A stretch of 28,259 nt of DNA from Clostridia bacterium. Its GTDB lineage: Bacteria > Bacillota > Clostridia > Christensenellales > Borkfalkiaceae. The translations under genes and the position numbers were made by a program. The stretch lies in the NCBI GenBank assembly GCA_900771345.1, contig CAAGNQ010000005.1:1-28259 (forward strand). The letters are read 5' to 3'. Positions 1-7,332 of this stretch are shown here, in pieces (position 1 is the stretch's first letter; every line of letters begins with the position of its first letter). Below the pieces are notes generated by a model that was not told where the DNA came from, ran no database searches, and saw nothing but the letters and a program-made list of their open reading frames with translations.

Positions 1-29
1 GCTTTTAATCTAGATTGTGGTTGTATCAT
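1..29 (-). CDS. rplN: Ribosomal protein uL14, 5' end only
   Basis: Only the first nine codons and part of a tenth lie in the window. They read MIQPQSRLK, the usual start of bacterial uL14, and the gene runs off the left edge. It follows rpsQ with an 11-base gap containing a GGAGG-type ribosome binding site (GGAGGCGCACT before the ATG), which is its normal place in the S10/spc gene order. The call rests on this short match plus synteny. Confidence 0.88.
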
Positions 30-40
30 AGTGCGCCTCC

Positions 41-295
41 TTATTTTGCCTTCTCGATGATTTCAACAACACGCCAGTTCTTATCTTTTGATAATTTTCT
101 TGTTTCTGCAATAAGAACCTTATCGCCGATTCCACAAGTGTTGCCTTCATCATGCGCTTTGAATTTGTGAGTTTTCTTAATAGTTTTCTTATATAAAGGA
201 TGTTTTGCCCTTTCTTCGATGGCTACTACTACAGTCTTATCCATCTTATCGGAAACAACTATACCTACTCTTTCTTTTCTTAAATTTCTTTCCAT
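41..295 (-). CDS. rpsQ: 30S ribosomal protein uS17
   Basis: uS17 is a primary 16S rRNA-binding protein of the 30S body. The 84-residue product has normal family length and the family pattern: RKERVGIVVSDKMDKTVVV near the N-terminus (about residues 6-24), the KHPLYKK motif and a final OB-fold strand with the KNWRVVEII tail. It lies between rpmC and rplN with a 12-base gap to rpmC, as in nearly all S10 operons. Nothing about it is unusual. Confidence 0.97.
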   Translation of the reverse strand: MERNLRKERVGIVVSDKMDKTVVVAIEERAKHPLYKKTIKKTHKFKAHDEGNTCGIGDKVLIAETRKLSKDKNWRVVEIIEKAK

Positions 296-307
296 AATTC
301 CTACTCC

Positions 308-508
308 CTACGCCTTTGCAGCAAGTTCTCTTTCTCTCAAAATTGTCTTAATTTTTGCGATTTCTTTCTTGCAGTTTTTGAGAGCCGCTGGATTTTCCAA
401 CTGACCTATTGCGTGACGGAAACGAAGGTTAAACAACTCTTCTGAGAGTTCTTTAAGTTTTGTGTTCAATTCGTCAACCGTTAATTCGTGAAGCTCTTTC
501 GTTTTCAT
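308..508 (-). CDS. rpmC: 50S ribosomal protein uL29
   Basis: uL29 is a small two-helix protein beside the exit of the peptide tunnel, part of the docking site for trigger factor and SRP, both of which are also encoded in this window. The 66-residue product shows the family core: an ELTVDELNTKL helix, then ELFNLRFRHAIGQLENP and a KKEIAKIKTILRERE helix. Its ATG overlaps the rplP stop codon (TAATG, shared base at 508), which suggests translational coupling to rplP. Confidence 0.97.
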   Translation of the reverse strand: MKTKELHELTVDELNTKLKELSEELFNLRFRHAIGQLENPAALKNCKKEIAKIKTILRERELAAKA

Positions 509-957
509 TAACCTTCACCGCCTTCTTCAATTATTTCTTCTACCACTTGTGCTTCCTTCTTAACAAACTTTGTCTTTACTGGAAGTTTGTGGCCTGCGAG
601 ACGCATAGCCTCTTTAGCAACTTCTTCTGATACACCTGCCATCTCAAACATTACTCTGCCTGGTTTTACAACAGCTACCCAGAATTCAACTGAACCTTTA
701 CCACTACCCATACGGCTATCAGCAGGTTTCTTTGTTACAGGCTTGTGTGGGAATATGTCAATCCATACTTTACCACCACGCTTAATAAACCTTGTCATAG
801 CAACACGGGCTGCTTCGATTTGGTTTGACTTAATCCAACCTGGTTCTAATGCTACTAAACCGTATTCACCGTATGCTATCTTATTACCTTTGGTGCATTT
901 ACCAGTCATTCTGCCACGATGCACTCTTCTTCTCTTAACTCTCTTAGGCATTAACAT
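508..957 (-). CDS. rplP: 50S ribosomal protein uL16
   Basis: uL16 sits near the A site and central protuberance and contributes to tRNA accommodation. The 149-residue product starts MLMPKRVKRRRVHRGRM, typical of the family, and carries the GKGSVEFWVAVVKPGRVMFE signature around residues 85-104. The C-terminus has an acidic tail (residues about 138-149) slightly longer than many homologues. The ATG at 957 is preceded by a GGAGG inside the end of rpsC, about 12 bases away, so initiation is probably coupled to rpsC translation. Confidence 0.97.
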   Translation of the reverse strand: MLMPKRVKRRRVHRGRMTGKCTKGNKIAYGEYGLVALEPGWIKSNQIEAARVAMTRFIKRGGKVWIDIFPHKPVTKKPADSRMGSGKGSVEFWVAVVKPGRVMFEMAGVSEEVAKEAMRLAGHKLPVKTKFVKKEAQVVEEIIEEGGEG

Positions 958-959
958 AA

Positions 960-1625
960 TTAAGCTTCGCCTCCTTCAGTTTTCTTCTTTGGAGCACCGA
1001 TAACTTCGCCCTTGTATATCCAGCATTTAATACCGATTACACCAAAGGTTGTGTGTGCTTCTGCAAAACCATAATCAATGTCTGCTCTTAAAGTTTGTAG
1101 AGGTATTGAACCTTCGTGATAACTTTCGCTTCTTGCAATTTCTGCACCGTCAAGTCTACCACTAACTGTAACCTTAACACCCTTAATGCCACTTCTCATT
1201 GACCTGCCGATTGCTTGTTTCATTGCTCTTCTGAATGACGCACGTTTTTCAAGTTGTGCTGCAATTCCTTCTGCAACTAATTGAGCATCAGCATCTGGTT
1301 TCTTTACTTCTAAAATGTTGATTGAAATTTCCTTTCCAACACAAATTTTAGATACTGTCTTTTTAATAATTTCAATTTCACTACCTTGCTTTCCGATAAG
1401 AACGCCTGGACGAGCAGTGTAAATTGTAATTGTAACTTTAGTTGCTGCCTTTTCAATAGCAATCTTGCTTATTGCTGCTTGAAAATACTTCTTTTTTAAT
1501 GTGTTACGGATTTCATTGTCTTCTTTAATGTTAGATGCGAAATCTTTCTTTTCAACAAACCAATGAGAATCCCAATCTTTGATAATTCCGACTCTTAGGC
1601 CGTGTGGATTAACTTTCTGTCCCAT
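960..1625 (-). CDS. rpsC: 30S ribosomal protein uS3
   Basis: uS3 lines the mRNA entry channel of the 30S head. The 221-residue product has the standard start MGQKVNPHGLRVGI, a KH domain with the GxxG-type loop GKQGSEIEIIKK (about residues 77-88), and the C-terminal half with SMRSGIKGVKV and a degenerate PLQTLRADIDYGFAEAHTT segment. Length is normal. It starts 9 bases after the rplV stop and ends 2 bases before rplP, within the S10 operon. Confidence 0.98.
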   Translation of the reverse strand: MGQKVNPHGLRVGIIKDWDSHWFVEKKDFASNIKEDNEIRNTLKKKYFQAAISKIAIEKAATKVTITIYTARPGVLIGKQGSEIEIIKKTVSKICVGKEISINILEVKKPDADAQLVAEGIAAQLEKRASFRRAMKQAIGRSMRSGIKGVKVTVSGRLDGAEIARSESYHEGSIPLQTLRADIDYGFAEAHTTFGVIGIKCWIYKGEVIGAPKKKTEGGEA

Positions 1626-1634
1626 AACACCCTC

Positions 1635-2021
1635 CTACGCTTTAGCGTCTAGCACAATTGTAATGTGGCTAGTACGTTTCAAAATTCTGAATGCTCTTCC
1701 TTGCGCTCTTGGCATTACCCTTTTAAGCGTTGGACCTTGGTCAGCATAGCAAGCCGCAACGAACAAATTATCTTTGTTCATTCCGAGATTGTTTTCTGCG
1801 TTAGCAGCAGCAGACATCAAAACCTTTCTAATAGGCTCAGATGCTGACTTTGGAGTATTTTCCAAAATTGCAACTGCTTGAGCATAACTCTTTCCTCTTA
1901 TAATATCAAGAACTACTCTTACCTTATATGGTGAAATTCTGATATGTTTAGCAACTGCTCTAGGGCGTCTATCTTTATTTTCTGCAATTCTTGCAGCCTT
2001 TTCTCTCATATTTTTAGCCAT
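1635..2021 (-). CDS. rplV: 50S ribosomal protein uL22
   Basis: uL22 lines the nascent peptide tunnel with its long beta hairpin. The 128-residue product contains the family core from AVAKHIRISPYKVRVVLDIIRG (about residues 22-43) to the loop KRVMPRAQGRAFRILKRTSHI near the C-terminus. It is about 15 residues longer at the N-terminus than the shortest homologues. The start is supported by GGAGG 7 bases before the ATG at 2021, so the extension appears genuine; similar extensions occur in other Clostridia. Confidence 0.97.
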   Translation of the reverse strand: MAKNMREKAARIAENKDRRPRAVAKHIRISPYKVRVVLDIIRGKSYAQAVAILENTPKSASEPIRKVLMSAAANAENNLGMNKDNLFVAACYADQGPTLKRVMPRAQGRAFRILKRTSHITIVLDAKA

Positions 2022-2032
2022 TTTTACGCCTC

Positions 2033-2314
2033 CTATCTACCACCTGTAGATTTTTCCGAACCAGCGTGACCTTTGAAGGTTCTTGTTGGTGCAAATTCAC
2101 CAAACTTGCATCCTACCATGTCTTCAGTTACGTATACTGGAACGTGTTTTCTACCGTCATATACGGCAACAGTATGACCTACCATTTGTGGAAATATTGT
2201 TGACGACCTTGACCAGGTTTTCAAAACTTTCTTTTCATTCTTTTCGTTTAATTCTTCTATTCTCTTTAAGAGCTTAGGTTCTACATAAGGACCTTTTTTA
2301 ACACTTCTACTCAT
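2033..2314 (-). CDS. rpsS: 30S ribosomal protein uS19
   Basis: uS19 is a 30S head protein that contacts the 50S subunit through intersubunit bridges. The 93-residue product begins MSRSVKKGPYVEPKLLKRI and has the SRSSTIFPQMVGHTVAVYDG block and the conserved GEFAPTRTFKGH near the C-terminus. It is separated from rplB by 10 bases and from rplV by 11 bases. Length and motifs are typical. Confidence 0.98.
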   Translation of the reverse strand: MSRSVKKGPYVEPKLLKRIEELNEKNEKKVLKTWSRSSTIFPQMVGHTVAVYDGRKHVPVYVTEDMVGCKFGEFAPTRTFKGHAGSEKSTGGR

Positions 2315-2324
2315 GTCGTTCTCC

Positions 2325-3152
2325 TTAATTTATCCTGGTAATGATAAGCTTGTTGGAAGCCTTTTTATGCTTTCTAGTCTTATAACCGAGTGCTGGTTTA
2401 CCCCATGGAGTAACTGGCCCTGGCATACCGACTGGTGACTTACCTTCACCACCACCGTGTGGGTGGTCGCATGGGTTCATTACAACACCACGAACTGAAG
2501 GACGGATTCCTAAATATCTTGTTTTACCTGCTTTACCAATTCTGATGATTTCGTGTTCTAAATTACCAACTTGGCCAACCGTTGCTTTACAAGTTGCTAA
2601 AATATATCTCATTTCACCACTTGGCATTTTAATGGTAACGTACTTTTCGTCTCTTGCCATAATTTGAGCGCTCATTCCTGCTGACCTAGCAATCTGACCA
2701 CCTTTACCTGGTTGCATTTCAATGTTATGAACCATTGTACCAACAGGGATATCTTTTAGCATTAATGCGTTACCTGCTTTAATATCTGCCGTTTGTCCGC
2801 TCATAACCTTGTCGCCAACCTTTAGACCTACTGGTGCAAGAATGTATGCTTTTGCACCATCAACGTAATATAAAAGTGCAATGTTTGCGCTACGGTTTGG
2901 ATCGTACTCAATACTCTTTACTACAGCAGGAATACCATCTTTTGCTCTCTTAAAGTCAATGATACGATATTTTCTTCTGTTTCCACCACCGATATGACGA
3001 ACGGTGATTTTACCTTGAGCATTTCTACCACCACTCTTTCTTTGGTCTTCTAAAAGAGATTTTTCAGGTTTCTTTGCCGTTATTTCATCAAAAGCACTTA
3101 CTGTCATAAAACGACGGGCTGATGATGTCGGTTTATATCTTTTAATAGCCAT
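2325..3152 (-). CDS. rplB: 50S ribosomal protein uL2
   Basis: uL2 is a 23S rRNA-binding protein needed for subunit association and peptidyl transferase assembly. The 275-residue product has normal length, the start MAIKRYKPTSSARRFMT, the RKYRIIDFKR segment, and the diagnostic C-terminal motif GVVMNPCDHPHGGGEGKSP (about residues 220-238) that includes the conserved histidine near the catalytic centre. It lies 21 bases downstream of rplW and is preceded by a GGAGG-type site. Confidence 0.98.
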   Translation of the reverse strand: MAIKRYKPTSSARRFMTVSAFDEITAKKPEKSLLEDQRKSGGRNAQGKITVRHIGGGNRRKYRIIDFKRAKDGIPAVVKSIEYDPNRSANIALLYYVDGAKAYILAPVGLKVGDKVMSGQTADIKAGNALMLKDIPVGTMVHNIEMQPGKGGQIARSAGMSAQIMARDEKYVTIKMPSGEMRYILATCKATVGQVGNLEHEIIRIGKAGKTRYLGIRPSVRGVVMNPCDHPHGGGEGKSPVGMPGPVTPWGKPALGYKTRKHKKASNKLIITRIN

Positions 3153-3173
3153 TAGTCTTTCCTCCGAGTTTAA

Positions 3174-3464
3174 TTATGACAATGAATCGAAGAATTCAAT
3201 CGACTTACTGTCTTTCTTGAGTTGAACGATGGCCTTCTTGTAATCAGGTGTATAACCTTCATACCTGCCTTGTCTCTTCAACTTACCACTAACAATAGCA
3301 GTGTTAACCTTTTCTACGCTTACACCGAAGATTTCTTCGATTGCTAGTTTAATCTGCGTCTTATTAGCATCTTTTGCAACTACAAAACTATACTTTTTGT
3401 CTTGAATTCCCGCATAACTCTTTTCAGAGAGAAGCGGTCTAATAATTATATCATGTGCTGCCAT
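3174..3464 (-). CDS. rplW: 50S ribosomal protein uL23
   Basis: uL23 forms the main docking site at the tunnel exit for trigger factor and SRP. The 96-residue product has the family pattern: DIIIRPLLSEKSY at the N-terminus, YSFVVAKDANKTQIKLAIEEIF in the middle, and a GRYEGYTPDYKKAIVQL loop and strand near the end. Its ATG overlaps the rplD stop by one base (TAATG at 3464), which points to translational coupling. Confidence 0.97.
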   Translation of the reverse strand: MAAHDIIIRPLLSEKSYAGIQDKKYSFVVAKDANKTQIKLAIEEIFGVSVEKVNTAIVSGKLKRQGRYEGYTPDYKKAIVQLKKDSKSIEFFDSLS

Positions 3465-4090
3465 TATTCTTTATCTCCTCCCTCAATTTGTGCAACTGCC
3501 GCTTTGGAAATAACGATTTTTGCATTCTTAACAACATCATAAGTGTTGATTTGGCTTGCTGATATCGTAGATACTTTAGCAATGTTTGCACATGCTCTCA
3601 ATACTAATTCATCACTATTATCCATAACAACTAGTACTGACTTTTCTAAATTGAACGCTTTTAGGAATGCTACCATTTCTTTGGTCTTTCCTTCTGCAAC
3701 CTTTATATCGTCGATAAAAATAATTTCATCATCTCTAAGTTTTTGTGATAGTGCAGAGAAGAGTGCAACCTCTTTTGCTTTAGCATTCATTTTCTTTGAG
3801 AAATCTCTTGACTTTGGTGCGAATACAACGCCACCCTTTACCCATTGTGGACTTCTTATAGAACCTTGTCTTGCTCTACCTGTTCCCTTTTGTCTCCAAG
3901 GTTTTGCTCCACCACCACGCACTTCGCTACGGGTAAGCGTGCTTTTTGTACCCTGTCTTTCGTTAGCAAGTCTTGTTACAACTGCTTGATGAATAACTGA
4001 TTCCTTGAATTCAACATTAAATAGAGCGTCGGATAATTCAAGAGTGCCAACTTCCTTGGCTTTCATATCATATAATTTTACACTTGGCAT
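3464..4090 (-). CDS. rplD: 50S ribosomal protein uL4
   Basis: uL4 sends an extended loop into the peptide tunnel; in Escherichia coli it also represses its own S10 operon, a role that cannot be assumed here. The 208-residue product has the loop region TRSEVRGGGAKPWRQKGTGRARQG (about residues 54-77, the universally conserved WRQKGTGRAR core) and the SPQWVKGGVVFAPKSRDFS block. It follows rplC by 11 bases. Confidence 0.97.
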   Translation of the reverse strand: MPSVKLYDMKAKEVGTLELSDALFNVEFKESVIHQAVVTRLANERQGTKSTLTRSEVRGGGAKPWRQKGTGRARQGSIRSPQWVKGGVVFAPKSRDFSKKMNAKAKEVALFSALSQKLRDDEIIFIDDIKVAEGKTKEMVAFLKAFNLEKSVLVVMDNSDELVLRACANIAKVSTISASQINTYDVVKNAKIVISKAAVAQIEGGDKE

Positions 4091-4101
4091 AATCTTTCTC
4101 C

Positions 4102-4734
4102 TTACGCTTTAACGCTGTTTCTAATTGTAACGATTCCCTTAACAGGACCTGGAACAGCACCTTTAACAAGGATTGCGTTTCTCTCTTTATCGACTTTTAC
4201 AACTTCGAGATTTAATATCGTTACCTTTTCGTGTCCGTATTGTCCTGGCAAATTCTTACCCTTAAATACTCTTGAAGGGTTACTGATTGCACCCATAGAA
4301 CCTACTTCTCTATGCACAGGGCCAACACCGTGAGTCTCTTTTAGTCTGTGTTGATTCCATCTCTTAATAACACCTGAGAAACCGTGACCTTTTGATACGC
4401 CAGAAACGTCTATCTTGTCCCCTGCTGAAAAAACGTCACAAGTAACTACTGAACCAACTGTCATTGCGTCTGCACCGTCAAGTTTGAATTCCTTCAAAAC
4501 CTTTTGACAAGCAACGCCTGCCTTCTTAAATAAACCAGCTTGTGGCTTATTTATTGACTTTTCATCAGTTTCGCTAAATCCAAGTTTAACTGCTGAATAG
4601 CCGTCCCTTTCCAAAGTTTTTACCTGAACAACGGGACAAGGACCTGCCTCAATAACCGTTACCGGAATAACTTTGCCGTCTGCTGTGAAAAGTTGCGTCA
4701 TTCCCAACTTTCTGCCAATGATTGCTTTATTCAT
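4102..4734 (-). CDS. rplC: 50S ribosomal protein uL3
   Basis: uL3 is an early 50S assembly protein with a loop reaching the peptidyl transferase centre. The 210-residue product starts MNKAIIGRKLGMTQLF and contains the diagnostic central block SKGHGFSGVIKRWNQH (about residues 114-129) and the GKNLPGQYGHEKVT segment that carries the glutamine methylated by PrmB in some bacteria. It lies 40 bases after rpsJ, the largest gap in this operon, with an AGGTGAAC ribosome binding site. Confidence 0.98.
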   Translation of the reverse strand: MNKAIIGRKLGMTQLFTADGKVIPVTVIEAGPCPVVQVKTLERDGYSAVKLGFSETDEKSINKPQAGLFKKAGVACQKVLKEFKLDGADAMTVGSVVTCDVFSAGDKIDVSGVSKGHGFSGVIKRWNQHRLKETHGVGPVHREVGSMGAISNPSRVFKGKNLPGQYGHEKVTILNLEVVKVDKERNAILVKGAVPGPVKGIVTIRNSVKA

Positions 4735-4774
4735 AGATAAAGTTCACCTCCGTATATTATATAATGTTTATAAA

Positions 4775-5074
4775 TTATAACTTAATTTTGATATCTACAC
4801 CTGCTGGCAAATGAATGCTATCTAGTAGCTTAACGTTTGGCGAATAGATGTCGATAAGTCTTTTATGAGTTCTAATCTCAAATTGTTCTCTTGAATCTTT
4901 GTACTTATGTGGCGAACGAAGAATCGTAACGATTTCTTTTTCGGTTGGTAGTGGAATAGGTCCACTGATTTTTGCACCAGATTTCTTCATTGTTTCAACA
5001 ATTCTCGATGCTGCTTGATCGAGCATTTCCGTGTCATAAGACATTAACTTAATTCTGATTTTTTGACTTGCCAT
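4775..5074 (-). CDS. rpsJ: 30S ribosomal protein uS10
   Basis: uS10 is a 30S head protein that in many bacteria also joins NusB in antitermination complexes. The 99-residue product has the family motifs: KIRIKLMSYDTEMLDQAASR at the start, SGPIPLPTEKEIVTILRSPHKYKDSREQFE in two consecutive blocks (about residues 37-66) and LPAGVDIKIKL at the end. It is the first gene of the operon. AAGGAG lies 10 bases before the ATG. A long structured leader with a promoter precedes it. Confidence 0.98.
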   Translation of the reverse strand: MASQKIRIKLMSYDTEMLDQAASRIVETMKKSGAKISGPIPLPTEKEIVTILRSPHKYKDSREQFEIRTHKRLIDIYSPNVKLLDSIHLPAGVDIKIKL

Positions 5075-5317
5075 TTGTTTGTTTCTCCTTTTTTACCTAA
5101 CTTTTTACTGTGTGCTGTAAACTCTGCCGTGTGTGTCATCCTTCGGTAAATAAAAAATCATTCGCCGATACTTAAATTTTTTAAGTCGCTGCGAATGACT
5201 TACCTAATTCTAATGAAGTTAGTCGCAGGGGTCTCGCCCCCACACTTGTCAGTGGAAATTATCTATCGTTTTGCTAACGATTTAAGTAACTTCCCACATC
5301 ATCCCAGATTACACAGC
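5075..5317 (-). promoter_or_regulatory. Structured leader of the S10 operon (rpsJ 5' UTR)
   Basis: From the expected start of transcription near 5317 to the rpsJ ATG there are about 240 untranslated bases. Several inverted repeats can be read: ATCGTT/AACGAT at 5265-5281, CACT/AGTG at 5243-5254, GGGG/CCCC at 5228-5240, an imperfect stem at 5197-5224 (ends GACT/AGTC), and a terminator-like hairpin at 5158-5198. The imperfect stem and the terminator share bases 5197-5198, so they may be alternatives. Leaders before ribosomal protein operons commonly respond to a ribosomal protein product; which ligand acts here is unknown. No start codon with a good Shine-Dalgarno site was noticed inside it. Confidence 0.65.
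5148..5198 (-). terminator. Terminator-like hairpin (attenuator) inside the rpsJ leader
   Basis: On the minus strand TCATTCGC (5198-5191) pairs perfectly with GCGAATGA (5165-5158). A second stem nested inside, CTTAAA/TTTAAG at 5171-5185, extends the hairpin. It is followed at once by six T residues and TATTT. This is the form of an intrinsic terminator about 70-80 bases before the rpsJ start codon, so it probably controls how much transcription enters the S10 operon. Confidence 0.65.
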
Positions 5318-5323
5318 CTAGAT

Positions 5324-5353
5324 ATTATAACTCATCTGTCCATACCTTGTCAA
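5324..5353 (-). promoter_or_regulatory. Housekeeping sigma promoter of the S10 operon
   Basis: On the minus strand the -35 box is a perfect TTGACA (5353-5348) and the -10 box a perfect TATAAT (5329-5324), separated by 18 bases. Transcription should begin near 5317. The bases between this promoter and the clpX stop codon (5354-5438) are AT-rich with only a weak hairpin (TAGA/TCTA inside GCATAA/TTATGC) and no convincing terminator for the clpX unit. Confidence 0.85.
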
Positions 5354-5438
5354 ATGTTTTTCTGGTATTTTTTGAATTTTTTTAGAATTGTTTTTTATTT
5401 AATTTTACAAGCATAATAACTAGAAATTCTCTAACGAT

Positions 5439-6671
5439 TTATGCTATATCTTTTTTTATAATGGTTGGTTTTGAGATGCCTGAAACAACTTTTTCATCAA
5501 CGATAACCTTTTCTATATCATTATTAGACGGAATATCGTACATTGTGTCAAGCATAAGGTTTTCAAGTATCGTTCTAAGACCTCTAGCACCCGTTTTAAG
5601 TTCTATTGCTCTCTTAGCAACAGCACAAACTGCCTCATCAGTTATCTCAAGTTCAACGTTATCAATACCTACCAATCTCTTATACTGTTTAATAAGAGCG
5701 TTTTTAGGTTTTGTTAAAATGTTAACAAGAGCCTTTTCATCAAGAGCGTGAAGCCCTACGGTTATAGGTATTCTGCCAACAAACTCTGGAATTAAGCCGT
5801 ATTTAATAAGGTCTTGAGGTTGAACGTCCCTAACAAACTCATAACCCTTATCCTTAACCTTTTCTACGTTGCCACCAAACCCGAGCGAAGCATTTTCCTT
5901 TCTCTTGCTAATTATCTCTTCAAGCCCTACAAACGCACCACCACATATAAACAATATATTCGTAGTATCAAGTCTTATGCATTCTTGTTGAGGATGCTTT
6001 CTTCCACCTTGAGGAGGAACTGACGCAACAGTGCTTTCTATTATTTTTAATAAAGCTTGTTGAACGCCTTCGCCCGAAACGTCACGAGTAATTGATACGT
6101 TTTCGCTCTTTCTTGCAATCTTATCAATCTCGTCAATATATACTATACCTCGCTGAGCCTTTTCAATATCAAAGTCAGCATTTTGAATAAGTTTAAGAAG
6201 AATGTTCTCAACGTCCTCCCCAACGTAACCTGCCTCTGTAAGCGTCGTAGCGTCAGCAACGGCAAAAGGTACGTCAAGAATTTTTGCAAGCGTTTTTGCG
6301 AGCAAGGTTTTCCCACTACCCGTCGGACCTAAAAGCAAAATATTGCTTTTATCAATCTCAACTTCTAAATCCTTATTTTTTAGAGCATTGATTCTCTTAT
6401 AATGATTGTATACTGCAACGGATAATACCTTTTTAGCCTCTTCTTGACCTATTATATATTGATCGAGTCTTTCCTTGATTTCAGCAGGCTTTAATAAACT
6501 AATAGGCTCTTTTTCTGCACACTTAGTTTCATCATCTTTAATAACGTCACGGCAAGCCTCAATGCATTCGTCACAAATAAATATTCCATTTGGTCCTGCT
6601 ATCAATCTGCCAACGAGTTCTTTTGGTTTTCCACAGAATGAGCAAAATAATTGTTCGTTATTATCTTTCAT
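5439..6671 (-). CDS. clpX: ATP-dependent Clp protease ATP-binding subunit ClpX
   Basis: ClpX is the hexameric AAA+ unfoldase that recognises substrates, including SsrA-tagged proteins, and feeds them to ClpP. The 410-residue product has the N-terminal zinc domain (C10, C13, C33, C36), Walker A GPTGSGKT (115-122), the GYVG pore loop (148-151), Walker B IVYIDEID (176-183), and the C-terminal small domain. I chose the ATG at 6671, preceded by GGAG and giving the family start MKDNNEQLFCSFCGK. An upstream in-frame ATG at 6713 overlaps clpP and adds 14 residues unlike the family. The gene lies 13 bases after clpP. Confidence 0.96.
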   Translation of the reverse strand: MKDNNEQLFCSFCGKPKELVGRLIAGPNGIFICDECIEACRDVIKDDETKCAEKEPISLLKPAEIKERLDQYIIGQEEAKKVLSVAVYNHYKRINALKNKDLEVEIDKSNILLLGPTGSGKTLLAKTLAKILDVPFAVADATTLTEAGYVGEDVENILLKLIQNADFDIEKAQRGIVYIDEIDKIARKSENVSITRDVSGEGVQQALLKIIESTVASVPPQGGRKHPQQECIRLDTTNILFICGGAFVGLEEIISKRKENASLGFGGNVEKVKDKGYEFVRDVQPQDLIKYGLIPEFVGRIPITVGLHALDEKALVNILTKPKNALIKQYKRLVGIDNVELEITDEAVCAVAKRAIELKTGARGLRTILENLMLDTMYDIPSNNDIEKVIVDEKVVSGISKPTIIKKDIA

Positions 6672-6684
6672 AAATCTCCACAGT

Positions 6685-7281
6685 CTACGCGCGTTTAACG
6701 AAAATCTCGTCAATTAAGCCGTATTCCTTTGCATCCTCAGCCGATAAATAATTATCTCTATCAGTGTCTTTCTCTACTTGTTCATAAGGCTTACCACTAT
6801 TTTGAGCAAGAATTGTATTCAGACGATGTTTGGTCTTAATAATATGTTCTGCCTGTATCTTAATGTCACTTGCCTGACCTTGCGCGCCACCTAAAGGCTG
6901 GTGAATCATTATCTCACTATTTGGTAGTGCATAACGTTTGCCTTTTGCCCCACTCGACAACAAGAATGCGCCCATACTAGCTGCAAGACCAATACAGATA
7001 GTGCTAACGTCACACTTAATATAGTTCATTGTATCGTAAATAGCAAGCCCGGCAGTAACGCTTCCACCTGGACTGTTTATATAAAGACAAATATCTTTGT
7101 TTGGGTCTTTTCCTTCAAGATAAATAAGTTGCGCAACAACAATGTCTGCAACAGCGTCGTTTATCTCGCCTGTTAAGAAAATTATTCTGTCCTCTAACAA
7201 TCTTGAGTATATATCATAACTTCTCTCGCCCTTACCCGTCTGCTCGATAACATAAGGAATGACTGTGTTCTTTATATCCAT
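6685..7281 (-). CDS. clpP: ATP-dependent Clp protease proteolytic subunit ClpP
   Basis: ClpP is the tetradecameric serine peptidase that degrades proteins delivered by ClpX and other Clp ATPases. The 198-residue product has normal length and the catalytic triad: Ser102 in GLAASMGAFLL, His127 in EIMIHQPLGG, and Asp176 in TDRDNYLS. The start at 7281 has a strong AAAGGAGGT site 6-7 bases upstream. It lies 51 bases after tig and just before clpX, the classic tig-clpP-clpX order. Confidence 0.98.
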   Translation of the reverse strand: MDIKNTVIPYVIEQTGKGERSYDIYSRLLEDRIIFLTGEINDAVADIVVAQLIYLEGKDPNKDICLYINSPGGSVTAGLAIYDTMNYIKCDVSTICIGLAASMGAFLLSSGAKGKRYALPNSEIMIHQPLGGAQGQASDIKIQAEHIIKTKHRLNTILAQNSGKPYEQVEKDTDRDNYLSAEDAKEYGLIDEIFVKRA

Positions 7282-7332
7282 ATTACGACCTCCTTTCGGA
7301 TTATAACCAATTATCTTTTAATAACAATTTTA

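Noticed and set aside
6672..6713. Upstream start of clpX giving 14 extra residues
   Set aside because: It overlaps the end of clpP, and the extra residues do not match the family. The ATG at 6671 has GGAG in the right place and gives the usual ClpX start.
7300..7327. TTGTTA-16-TATAAT on the minus strand just before clpP, as a promoter of its own
   Set aside because: Transcription would begin near 7293, inside the AAAGGAGGT ribosome binding site, leaving about 12 bases of leader. It is possible but awkward, and clpP is well explained by the tig promoter.
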